The translations under genes and the position numbers were made by a program. From Gemmatimonadaceae bacterium (lineage in GTDB: Bacteria > Gemmatimonadota > Gemmatimonadetes > Gemmatimonadales > Gemmatimonadaceae): 45,253 nucleotides of DNA. The stretch is from positions 1 through 45,253 of the forward strand of contig JADZCT010000003.1 of assembly GCA_020851455.1 (NCBI GenBank). Reading direction: 5' to 3'. This document shows, in pieces, positions 26,277-34,190 of the stretch. Position 1 is the stretch's first letter; the number at the start of each line of letters is the position of its first letter. The notes under the pieces were generated by a model. The model was given only the letters and a program-made list of their open reading frames with translations. It was not told the origin of the DNA and made no database searches.

Positions 26277-26878
26277 GGAACCTTGATCGGGTTTCCGCCA
26301 GCCGTGATCTCGAACTCGGCGCGGCGGTTCTGCGCCCAAGCCTCCTCGTTCTCCCCGGTCGCCACAGGGCGCTGCTCGCCGTAGCTCACGATATCCATCC
26401 GTGACTCGCCGATACCCCGAGCCACAAGGTAGCGACGGACGCTCGCCGCGCGGCGCTGCCCGAGTGCGAGGTTGTACTCATCCGAGCCGCGATCGTCCGT
26501 GTGGCCAGCGATGCGAAGGTGGATGTCCGTGTTGGCGTTCAGGATCGGCACCTTGGCGTCGAGAGTCGCCTGCTGGTCGGGCCGGATGTTGTCCATGTCG
26601 TAGTCGAAGTACACCTTAGCCACGAGCGTGTTGCGGGCGGCGGCGCGGGCAGCCTCGATCCGGCGCGTTTCCTCGGCAGCACGGGCAGCTTCCTCGGCCC
26701 GCCGACGGGCCGTTTCGGCCGCTGCGATTGAATCGGCGCGCGCCTTGTTGGCGCGATCGATCGAGTCCTGGTTTATCGCCGGAGCCGGCGCTGGCGCTGG
26801 AGCCGGCGGCGGCTTCTTCGAGCACGCGGCGACAACAGCGGTGAGCGCGATCATGCTGGCAATACGGAACCTGTTCAT
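26273..26878 (-). CDS. pal: Peptidoglycan-associated lipoprotein Pal
   Basis: Outer-membrane lipoprotein that binds peptidoglycan and interacts with TolB. The ATG at 26878 (MNRFRIASMIALTAVVAACSKK) has a good ribosome binding site (GAGGAGG) upstream; the longer open frame to 27097 overlaps tolB and is rejected. The product is 201 residues. The lipobox VVAAC places the lipidated residue at Cys19. A Pro/Ala linker and an Ala/Glu/Arg-rich helix (about 40-80) come before the OmpA-like domain (about 85-195). That domain contains VYFDYDMDNIRPDQQ, IAGHTDDRGSDEYNLALGQRRA with the peptidoglycan-binding Asp and Arg, and ENEEAWAQNRRAEF. It lies 28 bp after tolB. Confidence 0.96.
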   Translation of the reverse strand: MNRFRIASMIALTAVVAACSKKPPPAPAPAPAPAINQDSIDRANKARADSIAAAETARRRAEEAARAAEETRRIEAARAAARNTLVAKVYFDYDMDNIRPDQQATLDAKVPILNANTDIHLRIAGHTDDRGSDEYNLALGQRRAASVRRYLVARGIGESRMDIVSYGEQRPVATGENEEAWAQNRRAEFEITAGGNPIKVP

Positions 26879-26906
26879 TATCCTGCCTCCTCGTGCGATA
26901 TGGCCC

Positions 26907-28268
26907 TTAGGGCTGTCGTGGAAAACTGAGTCGTGGCGACCACGCCGGATTCTGCGCGCGGCCCCCATGCGTGAGCTGCCGAGCCCGTGAGCTCTCGGCG
27001 TCGAGCACCCACAGCTCGCGCCGACCCGTCCGGGTGCTGACGAACACGATATGCCTGCCGTCGGGCGCCCAGCTCGGCGACTCGTTCGCGCCTTCACTGG
27101 TGAGTTGCACCGTGGACTTGTCGGCTACCGAGATCGCCATCACCTGGAACGTTCCCTTGATTCTCGATTGGAAGGCTACGCGACGCCCGTCCGGGGAGAA
27201 CGCCGGGTCTGACCGGTACAAGTCGTCGCCGAACCCGCTGCTCGTAAGAAGGTCGGCGGACGACCCGTCGGCGTCCATAATATACACCTCTGGATGGCCG
27301 AGGATGCTGGACGTGAAGACGATCTTCCGCCCATCGGGGCTGAAGTCCGGACTGACGTTGAGGCTTCCACGCCGGGACGTGAGGCGGCGCGGCGCCGAGT
27401 CGGAATACACCGGCACCGAGTAGAGATCCTGTGCATCGCTGCCGGCTGAGAACACGATGGTTCGACCGTCCGGGGAGAAGACCGCCGTCTGGTTGTTGCC
27501 AGTCGCGCGCGTGGTCCATTTCCGCCCGGTGGCGAGGTCGTGCACCTCGATCCGCGAGGGAGAATTGCCCTCCGGAAGGGCGTTGCAGGCGACCTTCGTT
27601 CCCGTTGGATCCCACGACGGAGACAGGCAATCATGTGTGCCCGGCACCTGCCATGCGCCTTCGCCATCGAAGTCCACCAGCGTGATGGCGCCTCCGTACT
27701 GGATAGTGTACGCGATTCTCGTGCTCGCGATGCCAGGGCGGCCGAGCACCGACCACTCAACCGAGTCGGAAGCGATGTGAACCACGTGACGCCAGTCGCG
27801 GGAGAGGGCCGGCGACGGCAGGGGGAGGTCCATGACGAGCGCAACGCGCTTTCCCGCGACCTCGTGCACGGCGATGTGAAGCCCGCCCGTCGGCGTCACC
27901 GTCGCCTGAACGACGGCGGCAGCGTTGAGCTTTGCGTACAGGTCGTAGTTCAGGGCGCCGGTGGGAGCATCGCCGCTGTCCTGGCGGATCACGGTGAGGC
28001 GGTCGCTGAAGTCGAGGTCACGCGCCATGATCGCGAACACCGAGTCGGCGTTCGGCCCTGCGACAGGCGCAAGCGCGACGGCCGGCTTCCCGCTCCTGTC
28101 GTACGTGAGGCCGATCCGCACTCCCGCTGGCACAGTGTCCTGCGCGCGGCCAGGCGCAGCAGTCACGACGAGCGCGAGGGCGGCGGCAACGCCAACGTTG
28201 AGCCAATGGCACGCCGGCGCCGCGCGCCGCTTGGCGCATCCAGCCTGTTCGATGCGTTCTTCGTTCAT
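26907..28268 (-). CDS. tolB: Tol-Pal system beta-propeller protein TolB
   Basis: Periplasmic component that shuttles between TolA and Pal. The product is 453 residues from an ATG at 28268 that overlaps the preceding stop (ATGA). A signal peptide ends near APGRAQ (about 43). An N-terminal alpha/beta domain (about 45-190; VFAIMARDLDFSDRLTVI) is followed by a six-bladed propeller with PD40-type repeats: SPSWDPTGTKVAC, AVFSPDGRTIVFS, PDFSPDGRKIVFTSS, PAFSPDGRRVAFQSR, PSWAPDGRHIVFVST and a last, degenerate PAWSPRL. The length is close to the E. coli protein's (430). Context is ideal: between the tolQR-tonB/tolA genes and pal. Confidence 0.96.
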   Translation of the reverse strand: MNEERIEQAGCAKRRAAPACHWLNVGVAAALALVVTAAPGRAQDTVPAGVRIGLTYDRSGKPAVALAPVAGPNADSVFAIMARDLDFSDRLTVIRQDSGDAPTGALNYDLYAKLNAAAVVQATVTPTGGLHIAVHEVAGKRVALVMDLPLPSPALSRDWRHVVHIASDSVEWSVLGRPGIASTRIAYTIQYGGAITLVDFDGEGAWQVPGTHDCLSPSWDPTGTKVACNALPEGNSPSRIEVHDLATGRKWTTRATGNNQTAVFSPDGRTIVFSAGSDAQDLYSVPVYSDSAPRRLTSRRGSLNVSPDFSPDGRKIVFTSSILGHPEVYIMDADGSSADLLTSSGFGDDLYRSDPAFSPDGRRVAFQSRIKGTFQVMAISVADKSTVQLTSEGANESPSWAPDGRHIVFVSTRTGRRELWVLDAESSRARQLTHGGRAQNPAWSPRLSFPRQP

Positions 28269-28978
28269 CTGAGGGTTCGTGGGTCGAAGCTGAAGATCAC
28301 CGGCAGCACGTCGTCATTGAACCCCTCCGGGAGCGGGCCGAACCGCCCGGTGCGCCCGGCTGCCTCGACGGCCGCAAGGGCGCTTTGGTCGAACATGTAC
28401 GACCCGCTGGGCGTGATCAGGCGGATCCCGGTCACGGAGCCGTCGCGGTGAACGAGGAACGCCACTTCGGCGCGCAGCGTCGCCGCACCCTTCGGGGTGT
28501 CGAACTGCAGGGCGATCTGCCGGACGATGTTCCGGAGGTACCCCGGAAACGGGAACTCGATTCCCGCTGTGTTGACGTTTGCGACGTCCGCCCCTGTTCC
28601 GCCTTCCGCGCCGCCGCCCGCCTTGGGCGCGGACCTGGAGTCTTCACGCCGGGCGGACTTCGTGATGTTGGGCGTGGCGGTTGGAGTTGCGGCCTTCGTC
28701 CGTTTCGTGGCCAGCTTGCTGGCCGTTGGCGGCGCCTTGGTGCGCTCGGGCGCGGCGGGAGCTCGGTCGGGCACGGCGGGCGCAGGCCTACTCGTCACGA
28801 CTCCCTCGGCACGCGGTCCCGGTGGCGCCGCCACCAACTGCACCCGATACATCGGCGGCATCGGCCGCGCCGGCACTACGCTGCGCAGGACTACGACACC
28901 CACGATGGCCGCATGGAGCAGGATGGAACCCGCAACCGGCAGCTTCAGCGACGATGGCGCCGCTCGTGCTGCGGTCAC
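28265..28978 (-). CDS. TonB/TolA-like energy-transducing protein
   Basis: Inner-membrane protein that spans the periplasm and passes proton-motive energy from TolQR to the outer membrane. By position it should be the TolA of this locus. The product is 237 residues from a GTG at 28978 overlapping the tolR stop (GTGA). One N-terminal membrane helix (about 15-34) is followed by a Pro/Ala/Lys-rich spacer (about 40-125) and a C-terminal domain (about 135-237). In it, YLRNIVRQIALQF, AEVAFLVHRDGSVTGIRLITPSG and FDQSALAAVEAAG match the TonB-C/TolA-C fold. The spacer is much shorter than in E. coli TolA (421 residues), closer to TonB, so TonB is a fair alternative name. Confidence 0.88.
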   Translation of the reverse strand: MTAARAAPSSLKLPVAGSILLHAAIVGVVVLRSVVPARPMPPMYRVQLVAAPPGPRAEGVVTSRPAPAVPDRAPAAPERTKAPPTASKLATKRTKAATPTATPNITKSARREDSRSAPKAGGGAEGGTGADVANVNTAGIEFPFPGYLRNIVRQIALQFDTPKGAATLRAEVAFLVHRDGSVTGIRLITPSGSYMFDQSALAAVEAAGRTGRFGPLPEGFNDDVLPVIFSFDPRTLR

Positions 28979-29388
28979 CGCGTGACGTCCTCCGGCTCGG
29001 TGACGAGCGCCACGTTGGACACGCCCGCATTCTTCACCACGTCGAGCACCTGTGCGACAATTCCGTACGGTGCGCCACGGTCGCCCCGTATGTACACGCC
29101 CTGGTCCGCGCGCCGGGAGACGAGCGCCCGAAAGCTCGCCCTGAACTCCGACAGCGTCAGCCGGGTATCGTCAACGTAGATGACGCCGGCAGCAGTAACG
29201 CTGATCGTCATGCCGCCCTTGGAATCCACTGACCGCGAGTCGGTCTGCGGCAGGCTGAGGTCAACGCCGCCCTGCATGATAGGCGCTGTGATCATGAAGA
29301 TGACCATCAGCAGCATCATCAGGTCAATCAACGACACGACGTTGACCTCCGCGTACATCTGCGTGCGGTCGCCGCGGCGACGGCGCAT
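28975..29388 (-). CDS. tolR: Biopolymer transport protein TolR/ExbD
   Basis: Proton-channel subunit of the Tol motor. The product is 137 residues from an ATG at 29388 that overlaps the tolQ stop (TGATG). A short basic cytoplasmic N-terminus precedes a single membrane helix (about 18-38, VVSLIDLMMLLMVIFMITAP). Asp22 in LIDLMM is the conserved proton-carrying residue. The periplasmic domain follows (about 40-137) with LSLPQTDSR, ISVTAAGVIYVDDTRLTLSEF and RGDRGAPYGIVAQVLDVVKNAG. Length and layout fit ExbD/TolR. The neighbours tolQ, the TonB/TolA-like gene, tolB and pal point to TolR rather than ExbD. Confidence 0.95.
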   Translation of the reverse strand: MRRRRGDRTQMYAEVNVVSLIDLMMLLMVIFMITAPIMQGGVDLSLPQTDSRSVDSKGGMTISVTAAGVIYVDDTRLTLSEFRASFRALVSRRADQGVYIRGDRGAPYGIVAQVLDVVKNAGVSNVALVTEPEDVTR

Positions 29389-30095
29389 CAGATCCGGCCC
29401 TCGCGCGCCAGCAGCGCCACCAACTCCGCGCCAAAGCCGTCCAGCTCTCCGTCAAAACGATTGAGACGCGCCGCGTACACGTTGTAGACGAACACGGCGG
29501 GGACGGCAACGATGAGCGCGGCGGCCGTTGCCGTGAGCGCCTCCGCCACGCCCGGCGCGACGGCGCTCAGGTTGCCCGACCCCTTCTGCGCGATGCCGGT
29601 GAACGCACTGATCACTCCGAGCACCGTTCCGAGCAGGCCCATCAAGGGGCTGGCCGAGCCGATGACGGCAAGCGAAGGGATGTACTGGCCGAGCCTGTCA
29701 CGCTCACGTGTGAACTCGGCTTCCAGAACCTGCCGCAAGGCCTCGACCTGAGCGGCATTCAGGCGCACGGGGCCGCCGCCCGCCTCGCCGGAACGTGGCC
29801 TGATTTCGTGCAGGAACGCCATCGCCCGCGCCGTCACCCGCGTGTACGGGCTTTCCGTGGATCGTCGCGCCAGCGCCGCGGCCTGCTCGAGCGTGCCAAC
29901 ATCATCGAACGCGTTGAGGAATGCACCGCAAGTTCGCGCCACACGGCGGAATTCAAACCACTTGGCGATGATGATCGCCCATGATATGAGCGAGAGCGCC
30001 ACCAGGATCGAGAGAACGATCTTCGTGGGCAACGAGGAACTGAGGATCAACTCGACCGGGGTGCTGGGCACGGCGCTGCCGGCTTGCGTAATCAT
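29388..30095 (-). CDS. tolQ: Biopolymer transport protein TolQ/ExbB
   Basis: Inner-membrane proton-channel subunit of the Tol motor. The product is 235 residues from an ATG at 30095 (MITQAGSAVPSTP), 26 nt after the epimerase stop. An in-frame TTG at 30125 overlaps that stop in the TTGA style also seen at the lptD-like gene, and is an alternative. Three membrane segments are visible: about 23-43 (IVLSILVALSLISWAIIIAKW), about 145-165 and about 182-205. The conserved region SLAVIGSASPLMGLLGTVLGVISAF and the Thr-rich EALTATAAALIVAVPA are the MotA/TolQ/ExbB signature. It starts the order tolQ-tolR-tonB/tolA-tolB-pal-cpoB. Confidence 0.95.
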   Translation of the reverse strand: MITQAGSAVPSTPVELILSSSLPTKIVLSILVALSLISWAIIIAKWFEFRRVARTCGAFLNAFDDVGTLEQAAALARRSTESPYTRVTARAMAFLHEIRPRSGEAGGGPVRLNAAQVEALRQVLEAEFTRERDRLGQYIPSLAVIGSASPLMGLLGTVLGVISAFTGIAQKGSGNLSAVAPGVAEALTATAAALIVAVPAVFVYNVYAARLNRFDGELDGFGAELVALLAREGRI

Positions 30096-30121
30096 CGCGA
30101 TAGGGGTGTGAAGTGCTTGAA

Positions 30122-31078
30122 TCAACCATCCTGCGCGCGGCGAAACCAATCGAGCGTGAGCCGCACACCGACGTCGAGCGAGACCTCCGGCGCCCAACCG
30201 AGCCCGCTGCCGGCTTTCCGGACGTCAACGAACGACCGCAACTGCTCGCCCTGCCGCGCCGGCGCATGGGTAATCGCACCGTTGACGCCCGCGGCGCGCT
30301 GCATGGCCGCCGCAAGGCCGAGAACCGACGTCGGAACTCCCGTGCCGATGTTGTACGCGCGGTCGTCCAGGCGCCTCGCTGCCGGCAGGGCCGCTCGCGC
30401 GGCGAGAACGTTCGCCCGCGCGACATCGCCAACGTATACGTAGTCGCGCGTCTGCAGGCCATCGCCAAAGACGACGAGCGGCTCGCGTTCGAGCAGCCTG
30501 CGGCAGAAGATCGCCACTACCCCCGCCTCGCCGCGCGGATCCTGACGAGGCCCGTAGACGTTCGCATACCGCAGCGCCACAGCCTCGATTCCGTGAACGC
30601 GTCCGTAGTACGAGAGGTAGTACTCCACCGCCAGCTTGGCGATCCCATATGGCGACTCGGGATCCTTCGCCTGGCTTTCGGCGCTGGGCGGGGGTTCCTG
30701 GTCACCGTACACGGCGCCCCCCGTGGACGAGAATACGAAGCGCGGTCGGCTGGGCGCGGCGCGCACCGCCTCGAGCAGGTTCAGCGCCCCCAGGACGTTG
30801 CGGCTGGCATCTGCGACCGGGTCGGTCACGCTCTTGCGGACGTCAATCTGCGCGGCGAGGTGGCAGACGACGTCGAAGCCCCCGTCCCGGACGAGCGCGG
30901 CAGCGTCGGCGTCCCTTACGTCCAGCTCGGCGACCTCGGCGGCGGCCGGGACGTTCTCCCGCTTGCCGCTCGAGAAGTCGTCCAGCACGGTGACGCCGTA
31001 CCCCGCCGCGATGAGCGCGTCGGCGACGTGCGATCCGATGAAGCCGGCTCCTCCGGTGACGAGCGCGCGAAGGGCCAT
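30122..31078 (-). CDS. NAD-dependent epimerase/dehydratase, UDP-glucose 4-epimerase-like
   Basis: Extended short-chain dehydrogenase acting on nucleotide sugars for surface polysaccharide. The product is 318 residues from an ATG at 31078 with AAGGGAG 8 nt upstream; a GTG one codon earlier is possible. The Rossmann motif VTGGAGFIGSHVADALI is at the N-terminus, with LDDFSSGKREN and VCHLAAQIDVRKSV. The catalytic residues are in FSSTGGAVYG (Ser/Thr) and SPYGIAKLAVEYY (YxxxK). C-terminal landmarks are RYANVYGPRQDP and DYVYVGDVARA. The RYANVYGPRQDP and VAAQIDVRKS type is common in UDP-glucose 4-epimerases (GalE group), but the exact substrate is not decidable. It sits directly upstream of tolQ. Confidence 0.9.
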   Translation of the reverse strand: MALRALVTGGAGFIGSHVADALIAAGYGVTVLDDFSSGKRENVPAAAEVAELDVRDADAAALVRDGGFDVVCHLAAQIDVRKSVTDPVADASRNVLGALNLLEAVRAAPSRPRFVFSSTGGAVYGDQEPPPSAESQAKDPESPYGIAKLAVEYYLSYYGRVHGIEAVALRYANVYGPRQDPRGEAGVVAIFCRRLLEREPLVVFGDGLQTRDYVYVGDVARANVLAARAALPAARRLDDRAYNIGTGVPTSVLGLAAAMQRAAGVNGAITHAPARQGEQLRSFVDVRKAGSGLGWAPEVSLDVGVRLTLDWFRRAQDG

Positions 31079-31153
31079 CACACGCGCTCCCTTCCGCGGC
31101 GCGCAGATGATCGTTCGGAGCGACGCGCCACGGATTCCGCGTTCACGGCAGCG

Positions 31154-32233
31154 TCAGGGCATCTTCGCGGACACCTGGGCCCGCGTGCCTGGGCGGATTG
31201 CACCGTCGCGCACACTGAGGATGGTCGCCGATGCGCCCCAAGGCGTTACCCTCGTGACCTGCGCGACCGCCGCCTCCTCTGCTGGCTGGCCATCGGTTCC
31301 GCCAGCGGGCAGGTTGATGGTCACCTGGTCACCTGGGACGAGTCCCTGTCCACTGCCGGCCGCGAGAATCAACTTGTTGCCAGGCATGACGAGCTGCGGA
31401 TTCGAGTGAATCCAGCTCACGTTCGTCCGCAGCCCGAACTCAACGTGTGACGGGTACACGTTCACGGGCATCGAGAGCGTATCGAGCACGACCACGCCCT
31501 GCCCGGCGAACACGTCCTCGTACTTCTCGATGAGCACCGCCTGCGCGCGGTTGCTCCCTGCGTCGCGGGCGAGCCGCACGATTCCCGTGGGGACGACCAC
31601 CTGCCCCTGCCCAGGCACCACGTCGCCGAGCCGGAAGACGACGAGCCGGGCTCCCGCGACGGCGGCCGCGCCCAGAGGCATGGTGACGTACACTTCCTCG
31701 AGCGGCTGGATCGGCCGGATGTTGCTGCTGATGCCAAGCCCAAGCGTCTCCGCGGTTCCCTCGATCTTCCCGGCGCCGGCCGGGCCGCCCACCATCCACA
31801 TAAACGGCGACTGCATGTACTCGCCCTGACGGACGGCGGTGTGGGCCACGGCGCTGAGCACGTCCTGCCGCGGCCCGCGCGTAACCGAGGCGCGCGTGCG
31901 CGGGTCGAAGACCGTCCCGCTGGAAGTCCGCGGCGGACGCGGCACGGCCTGGCCTTCCGGCGACGGAGCAGCGGCGACGGTGGCGCCCGGCAGCTTGAAC
32001 ACCTGGCCGGGGTAGATCCAGTGCGGATCCTTGATGATGTCGGTATTGAGCTGGTAGATCTGCGGCCACTGGAACGGGTCGCCGAGGTACTCGCGGGCGA
32101 GATCCCAGAGGGTATCGCCTTTCTTGACCATGTGCGTCGCTGGACGTTCCGTCGGCTCCTGAGCCGCGGCGACTGCCGGAGCCGCGGCAACGGCGGCAGT
32201 GGCGATAAGGATGCGGAATCGGTGGTAGCGCAT
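31154..32233 (-). CDS. LysM-domain exported protein
   Basis: Probable periplasmic or outer-envelope peptidoglycan-binding protein. The product is 359 residues from an ATG at 32233. A signal peptide (about 1-25, cleavage after AVAAAQ) precedes one LysM domain (about 34-82): HMVKKGDTLWDLAREYLGDPFQWPQIYQLN, IKDPHWIYPGQVFKLP. The rest (about 85-359) has beta-rich character, with VVPTGIVRL, VLIEKYEDVFAGQGVVVLDTL and SATILSVRDGAIRPGTRAQV. No catalytic motif is visible. In many diderm phyla LysM proteins of this shape accompany envelope genes; here it lies between ssb and the epimerase-tol operon. A TATAGT element sits close before the start. Confidence 0.88.
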   Translation of the reverse strand: MRYHRFRILIATAAVAAAPAVAAAQEPTERPATHMVKKGDTLWDLAREYLGDPFQWPQIYQLNTDIIKDPHWIYPGQVFKLPGATVAAAPSPEGQAVPRPPRTSSGTVFDPRTRASVTRGPRQDVLSAVAHTAVRQGEYMQSPFMWMVGGPAGAGKIEGTAETLGLGISSNIRPIQPLEEVYVTMPLGAAAVAGARLVVFRLGDVVPGQGQVVVPTGIVRLARDAGSNRAQAVLIEKYEDVFAGQGVVVLDTLSMPVNVYPSHVEFGLRTNVSWIHSNPQLVMPGNKLILAAGSGQGLVPGDQVTINLPAGGTDGQPAEEAAVAQVTRVTPWGASATILSVRDGAIRPGTRAQVSAKMP

Positions 32234-32236
32234 GCG

Positions 32237-32242
32237 ACTATA
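32237..32242 (-). promoter_or_regulatory. -10-like TATAGT just upstream of the LysM gene
   Basis: TATAGT lies on the minus strand at 32242-32237, four bases from the ATG at 32233. If used as a -10 box, transcription would start about at the ATG, giving a leaderless or near-leaderless message. No clear -35 box is seen, and no Shine-Dalgarno sequence lies in the remaining gap. The rest of the gap 32234-32394 holds the ssb hairpin. Confidence 0.3.
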
Positions 32243-32353
32243 GGGAGTGGCAGGTCGTACCCGCGCCGCCGGCCATCGCCGGTGGCGCCGCTACGGTAGA
32301 GGACGAGCGGCCTGCACCTCGGGAAACATGGACGGCCCGGCCTCTCCCCGACA

Positions 32354-32380
32354 GAGGGCGACCCGCTGCGGGCCGCCCTC
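32354..32380 (-). terminator. Hairpin downstream of ssb
   Basis: Inverted repeat GAGGGCG / CGCCCTC with an inner CCCG/CGGG stem, one A-C mismatch and a 3-nt loop, 15 nt past the ssb stop on the minus strand. No T tract follows on the minus strand, so it is a terminator-like hairpin rather than a classical intrinsic terminator. It coincides with one of the few gaps above 150 bp. Confidence 0.5.
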
Positions 32381-32394
32381 CAGGCCTGCCCCGG

Positions 32395-32874
32395 CTAGAA
32401 GGGCAGGTCGTCGTCTGCGGGCTCGAGGGCATTCGGGAACTCCTCGAAGTCCCCCCCTTTGCCCTTCTCTTCCGGCCGCGCGCGCGCCGCCCCGGCCTCG
32501 GTGTCTCCGCCGACCGCGCCACCACGCCCGCCAAGCAGGAGGATCTCCCGCACGTTGACCTCGGTTACGTAACGCGTCTGGTTCTCCTTGTCCTGGTACT
32601 GTCGGTACTCGACGCGCCCTTCCACGTAGAGCTTGTCGCCCTTTCGTACGTAGCGCTCGATGATGTCGGCCAGGCCAGTGCCACGGGAGCCCTGGTTCCA
32701 CGCCACGCACTTGTGCCACTCCGTCTTCTCCTGCCGCTCGCCCGATGCAGAGTTCCACTGGCGGCTGGTGGCGAGCGAGAACTGGGCAACCTTGCTTCCC
32801 CCGGTGGTTGTCCGAACCTCAGGGTCGTTCCCCACGTTCCCGATCAGCGTCACCTTGTTCAAGCTCCGGCTCAC
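32395..32874 (-). CDS. ssb: Single-stranded DNA-binding protein
   Basis: Coats single-stranded DNA in replication, recombination and repair, and recruits partners through its acidic tip. The product is 159 residues from a GTG at 32874 with a strong ribosome binding site (AGGAGG) just upstream. The OB-fold (about 1-112) begins SLNKVTLIGNVGNDPEVR and includes VAQFSLATSRQW, EKTEWHKCVAW, YVRKGDKLYVEGRVEYRQY. A Gly/Ala/Glu-rich disordered tail ends in DDDLPF, the conserved partner-binding tip. It lies 82 bp after the tsaB-rimI gene and is followed by a hairpin. Confidence 0.97.
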   Translation of the reverse strand: MSRSLNKVTLIGNVGNDPEVRTTTGGSKVAQFSLATSRQWNSASGERQEKTEWHKCVAWNQGSRGTGLADIIERYVRKGDKLYVEGRVEYRQYQDKENQTRYVTEVNVREILLLGGRGGAVGGDTEAGAARARPEEKGKGGDFEEFPNALEPADDDLPF

Positions 32875-32956
32875 GTCTCCTCCTGGGTGGAATGCTGCAT
32901 CAAGCTGAATCTACTGTCGGCCCACCGCACCACCAAACGATTGCATGCAGGTGCAA

Positions 32957-34141
32957 TCACGTCGCGTCGCACGCGGGCCCGCGCAGGGCAGCGGGCAGGT
33001 TGCAGCGCATCACGATCGCGTCTTCGTCTGGCATGTCGTAGTACCGATGGCGACGCCCAACTTCATCAAAGCCGACCCGGCGGTACAGCGCCTGCGCCGC
33101 GGCGTTTGACTCCCGGACTTCGAGAAACGCTCTACGCGCGCCCAGCCGTGCCGCCTCGGCGAGTGCTGCCGCAACGAGTGCGCCGCCGGCCCCCTGCCGC
33201 CTCCCCGCGGGCGCCACGGCGAGGTTGGCGATCTCCGCCTCGTCGGCGGCCGCAAGCACGATCACGAATCCAGCCATCGAACCGGCGCGTTCGGCAACGA
33301 GCACGCGCGCATTACCGCCAAGGATCAACTCCCGAAACGCATTACGCCTCCACGGCCGCGGGAAGGACGCGACCTCTATGGCATGCATCTCGTCAACGTC
33401 GGACGCCACCGCACTGCGGACAGCGAAGGATCCGTTCACGGGCAGCGCTCTGCCGTGGGCGGCCTCCCACCTCACCTGCGCTTCGGCCATTCGCCCATAC
33501 CACGGCTCCCACGCGTCGAGGTCAACCGGCGCCGCCGCGGCCAGCTCGTCCCGGAGCCGCCATACGCCCCGGGCGTGCGGCGCCGCGCGAAGCTCCTCGC
33601 CCGGCCCCACCGGTCTTGCGCCGTACCGCGCTGCAGCCTCGGCGACGGCGGATGCCGGAAGAAGCAGCGCCTCGCCGGACTGAGCGACCCGGCCGCCAGG
33701 ATGAACGCGGAAGGGCGCGGCGTAACTCTCGCCCCTCATTGCGTCGAGTACGGCGAGGTAATCCCCGGGCGCAATGTCCCGGACGCCCGCCACGACCAGC
33801 GCAAGCGACGACACCGCGTAGAGCGGAACGTCAGACCCGAGCGCGATCCCTTTGGCCACGGATCCGGCGATTCTGAGGGAGGTGAAACTCCCCGGCCCGC
33901 CCCCGCACACTACCCGCGCCACATCCCGCGCGGTCGCTCCCGCCTGGGCCAGGGCGCGAACCACCGCAGGCGTTAGGCGCTCCTCGGTCTCACCCCGCAT
34001 GGCAGCCGAAGCCTCCGCGACCACGGCTCCGTCGCGAAGCACTGCGACGGTGCCCTCATACGTGGCGGCATCGAGCGAGAGCGTGAGCCCGCCCCGCGCA
34101 AGGCCTGCGTGCGGCGCCGCGCCAACCTCAGGGCGGCCCAT
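32957..34141 (-). CDS. TsaB-RimI fusion: t6A synthesis factor joined to an N-acetyltransferase
   Basis: A 394-residue protein from an ATG at 34141 (GCGAGG upstream; GTG one codon earlier possible). The N-terminal part (about 18-215) is TsaB/YeaZ, the partner of TsaD and TsaE that makes tRNA t6A: LTLSLDAATYEGTVAVLRDG, RLTPAVVRALAQAGAT, GGGPGSFTSLRIAGSVAKG, YLAVLDAMRGESYAA. The C-terminal part (about 240-385) is a GNAT acetyltransferase of the RimI type: VRSAVASDVDEMHAIEVASFPRPW, ANLAVAPAGRRQGAGGALV, LEVRESNAAAQALYRRVGF. These are separate adjacent genes in many bacteria, including the familiar tsaE-tsaB-rimI order. Here they share one frame with no stop between, and tsaE lies immediately upstream. 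Confidence 0.93.
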   Translation of the reverse strand: MGRPEVGAAPHAGLARGGLTLSLDAATYEGTVAVLRDGAVVAEASAAMRGETEERLTPAVVRALAQAGATARDVARVVCGGGPGSFTSLRIAGSVAKGIALGSDVPLYAVSSLALVVAGVRDIAPGDYLAVLDAMRGESYAAPFRVHPGGRVAQSGEALLLPASAVAEAAARYGARPVGPGEELRAAPHARGVWRLRDELAAAAPVDLDAWEPWYGRMAEAQVRWEAAHGRALPVNGSFAVRSAVASDVDEMHAIEVASFPRPWRRNAFRELILGGNARVLVAERAGSMAGFVIVLAAADEAEIANLAVAPAGRRQGAGGALVAAALAEAARLGARRAFLEVRESNAAAQALYRRVGFDEVGRRHRYYDMPDEDAIVMRCNLPAALRGPACDAT

Positions 34142-34190
34142 CACCGCGCCTCGCCGGCATGCGTCGTCGCCGGCCGCGACGCCCGTCCGC

